A stretch of DNA of 64,000 nt from Bonia amplexicaulis (taxonomy: Eukaryota > Streptophyta > Magnoliopsida > Poales > Poaceae), in the NCBI GenBank assembly GCA_036346245.1, contig CM070735.1:29928410-29992409 (forward strand). Direction: 5' to 3'. Position numbers and translations under genes: made by a program. Under the pieces are notes generated by a model. It saw only the letters and a list, made by a program, of their open reading frames with translations, was not told the origin of the DNA and ran no database searches. Shown here one piece after another: positions 56,962 through 64,000 of this stretch (positions within the stretch are counted from its first letter, which is position 1; each line of letters starts with the position of its first letter).

Positions 56962-59525
56962 TGCAATACCTTGAACGTCGTTTCGGCGTCGGCTTTAAAT
57001 TTAATCGCGAAGTCGCCGGTTTTTCGGTAAATCGCGGGAAGGGAAAAATAAAAATTGTGAAACAGTGTAAAATGATTAAAATAGATTAAAAATTAAATAA
57101 AAATCACTATTTGGGCTGCCTGGGGAGTGGGCCGACTGCCTTAGGCCAAGGCCCAAGGGGTGGCCGCACCCCCTTCCTTTAGGCCGCACCCCTTCCCCTC
57201 TTTTCTAACCCTAGCCACTTCCCCCCTCTCCCTCCACCCTTTGGCCGCCACCCCTGCCCCAGATTGGCGCCTCCTTCATCCCCCACATGCTGCTTCCATT
57301 GGTGCCTAGGAGAAAAAGAAAGGGAAGAGAAGAAAAGGAAGAGAATGAAGAAGAAGGGAAGGAGGAGAAGAAGAGAAGGAAAGAAGAGGGATAATCCCAA
57401 GGGGTCATTTAGGTAATTTTCCCATCCCAAACCCTATGTTTTATAGAGTAATTATGGTTCTTGGCTTGGAATTTGAAGAAAATTAATAGATTGATTGCCC
57501 GATTAGAGATTACTATTTGTATGCGCTTTGTAGATTGATTCGCTGTTGCGTTTGTTTCTTGTGATTTTGACCCATAAAACGATTGTTCCTGCTGATCTTC
57601 CCAAAAGAAAAATTGTAGAGGACTTCGAAACCCATATTCTGTATTTTTTTTTCAAAATTTGTGGCCACGGGATCTGGGCATAGCAGAGTCGGGAATACCG
57701 TTGTCTGTCAGGGGAGCAGATTGGGATAGACTGCTGTTCAACTGCATTTTAGGGATAGTAAATGATTTTTATGATTATGATCGCAATTGAAAAAATTGTA
57801 GAGAATTCAGTAATATAGCTGCTGTATAAAAATTATAATTTTTGGACCCCTGTACTGCTGTTGGGATGCGTTTAATCTTGCTGTCCAGTCTGACAGAACA
57901 GAGAACTTCCTCTGTTTTGTGCATTAAGTTACACCTAGCTATGATCAAAATAAAAATATGTTATCTACATGAAAAATGTAGGAATTAAAGTGATTAATCT
58001 AGAGATATATCGTTTTCTGTAATTGGATTAATATTTTTAAAGATACGAAAATATTAAGCAGCGCTGCTGCAGTGGGTAGATTGTTGAATTGTTGAGCGGA
58101 GAGGAGTTTGTTCGGGTTCGGGGTTCTAGCGACGCCTTTAATTATTAAGTCGTGTTTGTATGCTGTAGCTTTATGCTGAGAGATACATTGTGGACAGGTG
58201 GTCTTGCTCCTGAGCGCACGTGACTGCTTCCCTTCAACGGTTGAGGCAAGTAAACGTAGCTGTTGTGCTACTGTTTAACTTGTTAATTATTCTACCTTCA
58301 CTTTAATTAATGCTATTAATTGGTGATGTTATGTATTTGTTACATGCTTCCTTAACGTGGTCCAGATGGTAGTATTTTTATGAATTCAATTGCTTATGAT
58401 CTTGATGGATTAATTGTGGATACGCAGGATTGTTCTTGATGAATTTATATAGTTGTGGGGTAGAAACCTTTACGAGTATACTGTGGTCTAAGTGGTAGTA
58501 TTCTTAGTGAATACTTGTGGTTGTGGTGGTAGCAATTATTGATCAATTGATATGTTTGGATAAATTGCTCATTATCATGTGGAATTTTGCTTAATGAGCT
58601 AAAGTGGAATATGAAAATAATTATGTGGTGGATGTGGATATGTTGCGAGCATGTTAATGCTCCTTTGTGGATGGAATTCATGTGGTTTATGATTATCATA
58701 TCATTCATATCATATCATGACATTTGCATATGTGGATGTCGCCGCACCTAGCGGCGAAATGCAGTCTGACATCGTATATTGTCCGTGTCGATGCACCTCT
58801 TATCTATTTGGGAAAGAGTGATGTGGAGCATAGCATGAAAGCATTCATATGCATTGCATTGTGGAAAGATCATTTGCATACATATGCAATATATTGTGGT
58901 AAAGTTATTTTGTGGAATATTCAACTTCATAGTTGTAATGCGGAATATACAACTTCATAGTTGTAATGCGGAATTGGCTCATATGAGCTATTTGTGGTAT
59001 GATGATTGTGAATGTGGTCGTGGAATGTGGTTCGTCCCTTGTGTATGGTAAGGGTTGTGGTTGTGGCATGAGATTATTTTCTCTTGTAGTAATTGTTGAT
59101 AGCAGTTGTGGATGTGAGAAATAATAAAGTATTGAAGTAAAACATACATATGTTTTATTGTCTTTGGTAGTGATAGTGGTTGAGATTTTAAAGTAGTCAA
59201 ACAAGATTTATTTGCTAATGTTTTACCGTCGTTGATGTGATTTGAGGTTGAGGATATAAACATTGTTAATTGTGGAAGATTAAATATTGATGATTAAACT
59301 ATTGTAGTTTAATTAGCCTGTTAAATAGTTTACTTGCTGAGATTTTATCTCACCCTTGTTTCCCCCTCCCTACAGGTGGACTTTAAGCATGCATGAGAAG
59401 GGTAGAGCGGCACCACACTGATGCACGTGAATCATATTTTTATGCTGTAATAAAGTTAAAAGGATTCTAGACCTTTGCGTTGTTTTGATTACATTATCTT
59501 AAAAATGTTAAGTTTGTGAAAATAG
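56962..59525 (+). mobile_element. Left arm of a tail-to-tail inverted repeat: long gypsy-like LTR
   Basis: Begins TGCAATACCTTGAACGTCG, matching the reverse complement of the right arm's outer end (TGTAATATCCTGATCGTCG). Landmarks in order: CGGTAAATCGCG, a polypurine stretch near 57300-57390, GGGATCTGGGCATAGCAGAG, CTGCTGCAGTGGGTAGATTG, CTGAGATTTTATCTCACCCT near 59340, and GGTAGAGCGGCACCACA. No ORF. Length and landmarks suggest the long LTR of a Tekay/Del-type gypsy element; that clade is an inference. Confidence 0.75.
58922..58977. repeat. 28-bp tandem duplication
   Basis: Two copies of CAACTTCATAGTTGTAATGC followed by GGAAT, at about 58921 and 58949. Confidence 0.9.
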
Positions 59526-59584
59526 GATAGTGATAACAATTCAATAATTAAAATCAACCTCCAACATCTTAACCAAAAGAATAG

Positions 59585-61662
59585 TTCACAACTTTAACAC
59601 TATTAAGTTGAGTAATCATTGACGAGATAGCTAAGCAAAAGACTAGAATTCCTTCGACTTTATTACAACATAAAACTATGATCCAAGTGCATCAATGTGG
59701 TGCCGCTCTACCCTTCCCGTGGATGCTCAAAGACCACCTGTAGGGGAAAAACAAGGGTGAGATAAAAATCTCAGCAAGCAAATAGTTTAACAGGCTATTC
59801 AAACTGCAAACAATAATACATCATCATTTATGTTTCCATACAACCACAACCACAAATCATGTTTACGATTATTAAACCACCACAGACTTCCATGAGTCAT
59901 ACCTCATAAATTTCATGATTAGTTGGCATATGAATGCAGTCATTCCATTCACAAATAAATGCATATCAATGCTATTATGCTATGCTCCACAACACTCTTT
60001 TTCAGCAGGATAAGAGTGTGCACGTATTACGGTAATATACGATGCTGTACTGGTACAGTCGCGGCTAATTGCGGCGACATCCACAATGCAAATGTCATGA
60101 TATGTTATAAATGATATGATAATCATAAACCACAAGAACTCCGACCTCAACAGAGAATCCACATGCTCCACAACCACATATCCACCACATATTTATTCTC
60201 ATATTCCGTATTTAGCACATTAAACAAATTTCCACATGACTACGAGCAATTTATCCAAATATATCAATTGATCAATAATTGCTACCATAACCTCATTTAG
60301 AAATCATGCAACCATGGCATAACATATCAAATTACGATAATCATGTAAATTTCAAGTAGTAAGAATAACGAGTTAAACGGTAGCACATCCGCTACGTTTA
60401 CTTACCTCTACCGACGAAGCGAAACAAATCACGTGCGTTCAGGAGCAAAACCACCTATCCAAAAGGTACCTCTCACAAAATGCTACAGCATAGAAAACAC
60501 GACATAAGAAGTAGAGATGTCGCTAGAACCCCGAACCCACACATAATCCTCGCCGCTTAACGATTCTTCAATCTACCCACTGCAGCAGCGCTGCTTAATA
60601 TTTTTGTATCTTTAACAATATTAAGCTATTTACAGCAAATGATATATTTCTGGATTCCTCACTTAAATACCTTCACTTTTTATGTAAATCACATATTTTT
60701 ATTTTGATCCTAGCAAGGTGTGACTTAATGTGCAAAACAGAGGACGTTCTCTGTTTTGGCAATCTGTGCAGTCAGATTCTAACGCGTCCCAACCACAGTG
60801 TAAGGCTCTAAAAATTATGATTTTTATACAGAATTTAGATTACTGAATTCTCTACAGTTTTCTCAATTGAGACCAAAAACATAAAAATCATCTACTACCC
60901 CTAAATCACACTTGAACAGCAACCTGTCCCAATCTGCACCCCTGACGGACAGCGAGGTTCCCGACCCTGCTACGCCCAAATCCCGCGGCCAAATATTCTG
61001 AAAAAATATAGTAGATGGGTCTCGACGTCCTCTACAATGTTCTTTTTGTGAAGACCTGCAGGAAAAATAGTTTTGTAGGTCTAAACTGAGCAAACAGTCG
61101 CGCTGCACGGATTAATCTACAGACAGACAACAGAAATTCCCTAATCGGGGAATCTAATTGCTAATCCCCACCAATTCTTAGGCTAAGAACCCTAATTACA
61201 GAAAGATCAGAGGGATTTGAGATGAGGGAGAGTTACCTAGGGGATCCCCTTGGGATCACCCATCTTCTTCCCCTTCTTCTTCCTCCTTCCTTTCTTCTCC
61301 TTCCCTCCCTTCTTCTTCCTTCCTTCTTGCTTTCTCCTAGCACCAAGGGACAACAATGGGGGAGAGGTGGAGGCGCAGGGAGGAGGTGGGGGTGGCGGCA
61401 GTGGGGAAAAAGGAGAGAGGGCCAAGGGAGGGGTTTATAAAGGGGTGCTAGGGTTTGGGAGGGTACAGGCCCCTTGGTTTGGTGGCCCAAGCGGCGGGCC
61501 TACCCCTCCGGACAGTCCAAAATATCAAAATTAATTGTTTTATTTTTTTTAATTTTGGATAATTCTGCAATTTAATTTTTACCTCTCGCGATTTACCAAA
61601 AAATCGGGAAACTCCGTGATTATTTTAGAAACCTAATCCGAATCGACGATCAGGATATTACA
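59585..61662 (-). mobile_element. Right arm of the inverted repeat (same LTR family, minus strand)
   Basis: Reverse-complement homologue of the left arm, ending ..GGATATTACA at 61662. The spacer between arms is only about 60 bp (59526-59584), and homology appears to reach it on both sides. Some indels shorten this arm by about 0.5 kb. A TATA-like TTTATAAACCCC lies at about 61427-61438 on the minus strand. Confidence 0.75.
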
Positions 61663-62390
61663 GTCAGATGAAGTCTCGACCGTGAGGCGGGGAGACGACA
61701 TCACAACCACGCAGTGGTCAGATGAGGTCACGACCGCGACGGGGCCGGACGAGGTCTCGACCGCGAGGCAGTTGTACGACGTCATGACCACGAGGCGGCC
61801 GGACGACATCACGATCGCGTAGCGGTCGGACGGATTCACAACCGCGGCGTGGGCAGATGATGTCTGTACCACAAGGTCGGACAAACATTTAGATGAACAT
61901 GTATGACCACGAGGCGCTCACCTGGAGGTGTGGAGGCCGCGCGAAGTCCGGTGGGGACAACATCCCCATGTAATCCGGTGAAGACCGTCCGAAGTCTTGT
62001 GGAGGTCGTACGAAGATCGTCGGAGATGACATCCACATGGAGCTCGGCAGAGACCGTGCGATGTCCCGTGAAGACCGTGCGAAGTTCGTTGAAGACGACA
62101 TCCATGCGGAGCTTAGCGGAGACCATGCGAAGTCCCGTGAAGAAGTCGAAGGCGGGTGCTCCGTCGCCATGCTTCGGACTGGCGTCAACGAAATGTCGAC
62201 CATAGGGTGGTCGTGTCTATCGGCGAAGGCTTGACCATAGCGTGGTCAGAGATGTCAACGAAGACTCGACCACGGCATGGTCATGGGTGTCAACGGAGTT
62301 TCGACCTCGATAGTTCAGATGACATCGCCAAAGGGGTGACCACGAGGTGGCCGTATGTGTCGACGCAGTCAGCGGTGGGGCGAATGCTTT
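61663..62390. repeat. Third GACCAC/GTGGTC minisatellite field
   Basis: 61663-61910 and 62190-62380 are about 35-bp units with a GACCACGAGGCGG or GACCA..TGGTC core. 61962-62165 is a separate 69-bp repeat (CATCCACATGGAGCTCGGC at 62031, CATCCATGCGGAGCTTAGC near 62100, and a diverged unit at 61962). It abuts the outer end of the inverted repeat. Confidence 0.85.
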
Positions 62391-63054
62391 GGAGCACGCG
62401 CTCCATGTGGAATCCCCACCGGAGACATGGACAGCGAGGCTTGACATTCATCGATGTTGTTCGGCACAGAGACTCGACACGGAGACTCATGGAGGCTCGG
62501 CGCAGTGCATGCATGCGTATCAATCGATGCGCTATGGCTGACGACTGTACTCATGCATATGGAGATCTCACACGGAGGGCGTGCGGAGGCCGACTCCCTG
62601 GTGTCGAGATGACGGCGCGTCGAGGTTGACGGTTATGCCGTTGCGGGCGTCACGATCGACGGTCGTACCGGCGCGGCCGGCTTCGGCGACGATCATGCCA
62701 ATATTGGCATCGGAGCTAGCTCCTCGTGTCGGCGCTGACCGCTCACCTCCTGTGGCGCCAGGGTATTGCTGCCATGGGGTGGCGGGACTTCGACTACCGG
62801 TCGCCGCGTGTTGGACTTGATGGTCGCTACTGTCGTACTTCTCTTTCGCTTGGTTGCCGTCTATCGAGATCTAAATATGTAGATCCGGACTCTCCTGTGT
62901 AACCCGCACTAGTCCAGGATCACGCTAGTGCACGCAGTATAAATAAAGATAAAATATCGATCATATCATGATTCACTAAGAAAAGACTCAAATATTATTA
63001 ATAATTATCAGAGTTACGACCTTCCTCCTTCCATGTCTATCGATTTCAGTTCTG
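62391..63054. other. GC-rich spacer, then 3' flank of the carboxypeptidase gene
   Basis: Frames in 62340-62820 match no family. AT-rich 62935-63015 probably contains the polyadenylation region of the minus-strand gene (AATAAT, minus). Confidence 0.4.
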
Positions 63055-64000
63055 TCATGTCAGGCTGCCGCTAAGCACAGCAGATGCCTGTGTCACGGCC
63101 CTGGCGACTCTGTGAATCTCGTGCTGTACGAGCTTCCAGGATTGTGAAGTGTTGGTGCTCCTAGCGGTGGCTATTGCATCGGCTACACCAGGATAGGATG
63201 CAGTGTCCCAGTCGTTCTGTTCTGAAGATCCATAGACCTATGGGAGGAGACACTGGCAAATTAGCACAAAGTACAAACTAAAGATTACAAGATTATGCAA
63301 TTTGAATACTAGAGAAAAAAGAGTGTGGATGACTATTCGCTCACCAGATGTTTGGACCATTCTTGCTTGAAGAGACCCTCCCTGTTGGTGAACGCTCGTT
63401 CTGCCTGCATAAGCCGGTCATTGATCTGTCGGATTTTCAGTGAATCCTTACTCAGCTGCTTGCTCAACACTTGTCCTTGAAGTTCCTAAAAACAATCATT
63501 TATCGTAGTAATCATGAAAATCTGCTCTGCAAGATTGTATGGTTGAGCAGCAATTCTGAAGCAACTAAGTTACCTTTCGCTCACTGTTTACTTTGGTAAC
63601 TGCCCTTTGGAGAGCTCTGATTGAGTTGTACAATGGGGAACAAGTGACAGGCGTTCCCCTGACTTCATTCTCTACTACTTTTGTGTATGCCTGACATAAA
63701 CAAAATTTTAGTAGTAGTTGCATTCAGTGTGGCCCTATGCCTCCAGATGTTGTTGCATTCAGTGGACAGTGTTACCTCAAGCTCGACTGTGTAGGACATA
63801 TAATTGAAGGGTAGGATCTCTTCATCGGCAAGCCTTAGAGCCATAATTCCCCAGATGCTAGCAGCTGCAAGGTGAAAATGCTGGTTATCATGTAGCGGTT
63901 CAGCAAGTGCCGCAACAAACGCACTGCACAAGAAGAACACAGAGCAGCACCTGCAACATGCCTACGGAACCCAGGATCTGCAAATTTCTCCATCCATACA
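63055..64000 (-). CDS. Glutamate carboxypeptidase II / AMP1-like protein, 3' end (partial, five exons seen)
   Basis: Minus-strand exons are 64000-63951 (continuing off the window), 63864-63776, 63690-63574, 63485-63345 and 63237-63055, all in phase. They encode MEKFADPGFRRHVA, SIWGIMALRLADEEILPF, MSYTVELE, LQRAVTKVNSERK, RLMQAERAFTNREGLF, WSKHLVYG, YPGVADAIATAR and the C-terminal HEIHRVARAVTQA. This is the helical TFR-dimer domain ending plant AMP1/GCPII proteins, membrane-anchored M28-family homologues that control meristem size and development, acting at the ER. The metal-binding peptidase domain lies beyond 64000. No lesions were seen. Whether it is the AMP1 orthologue or the LAMP1-type paralogue cannot be told here. 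Confidence 0.9.

Overview
The window is nuclear DNA of a flowering plant, almost certainly a grass (Poaceae). It shows GC-rich first exons followed by AT-rich introns with GT..AG borders, abundant Ty1-copia and Ty3-gypsy-like remnants, hAT elements, Tourist-type MITEs, and a 131-residue plant profilin. The species cannot be fixed from sequence alone. No tRNA, rRNA, prokaryotic or organellar genes were seen.

Five host loci can be read with confidence. (1) 11448-15984 (+): PTPMT-type dual-specificity phosphatase, six exons, 338 aa. (2) 17117-24771 (+): YbeY endoribonuclease fused to a Cof-type HAD phosphatase, twelve exons, 592 aa. (3) 25329-25966 (-): OXS3-like stress protein, two exons, frameshifted in a (GA)n run. 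(4) 49407-50029 (+): profilin, three exons. (5) 63055-64000 (-): the 3' end of a glutamate carboxypeptidase II / AMP1-like gene running off the right edge. Host fragments are an orphan X8-domain exon (45354-45600), an antisense F-box/LRR pseudogene (about 7510-8275), and a UFC1 fragment buried in a minisatellite-rich element (39980-40135).

The rest is mobile or repetitive DNA. A degenerate copia element fills 1-4925 on the minus strand. A 1.58-kb TRIM-like LTR element sits in intron 2 of the phosphatase gene, and a probable solo LTR carrying a nested hAT element sits in intron 8 of the YbeY-HAD gene. A LINE 3' end lies at 28.8-29.5 kb. Two large tail-to-tail inverted repeats of LTR-retroelement sequence occupy about 30.9-38.2 kb and 56.96-61.66 kb. 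The first has been hit by two further hAT elements with recognisable 8-bp target duplications. Three minisatellite fields (38.96-41.52, 53.5-54.17 and 61.66-62.38 kb) share a CGACCAC / GTGGTCG core. Three copies of one Tourist-like MITE family lie downstream of the phosphatase gene, the X8 exon and the profilin gene, all in the same orientation.

The genes do not form a functional cluster. The main points of interest are an Arg in place of the first metal-binding His of YbeY, the OXS3 frameshift, tandem duplications across 3' splice sites, the captured UFC1 fragment with its minisatellites, and the two long inverted repeats.
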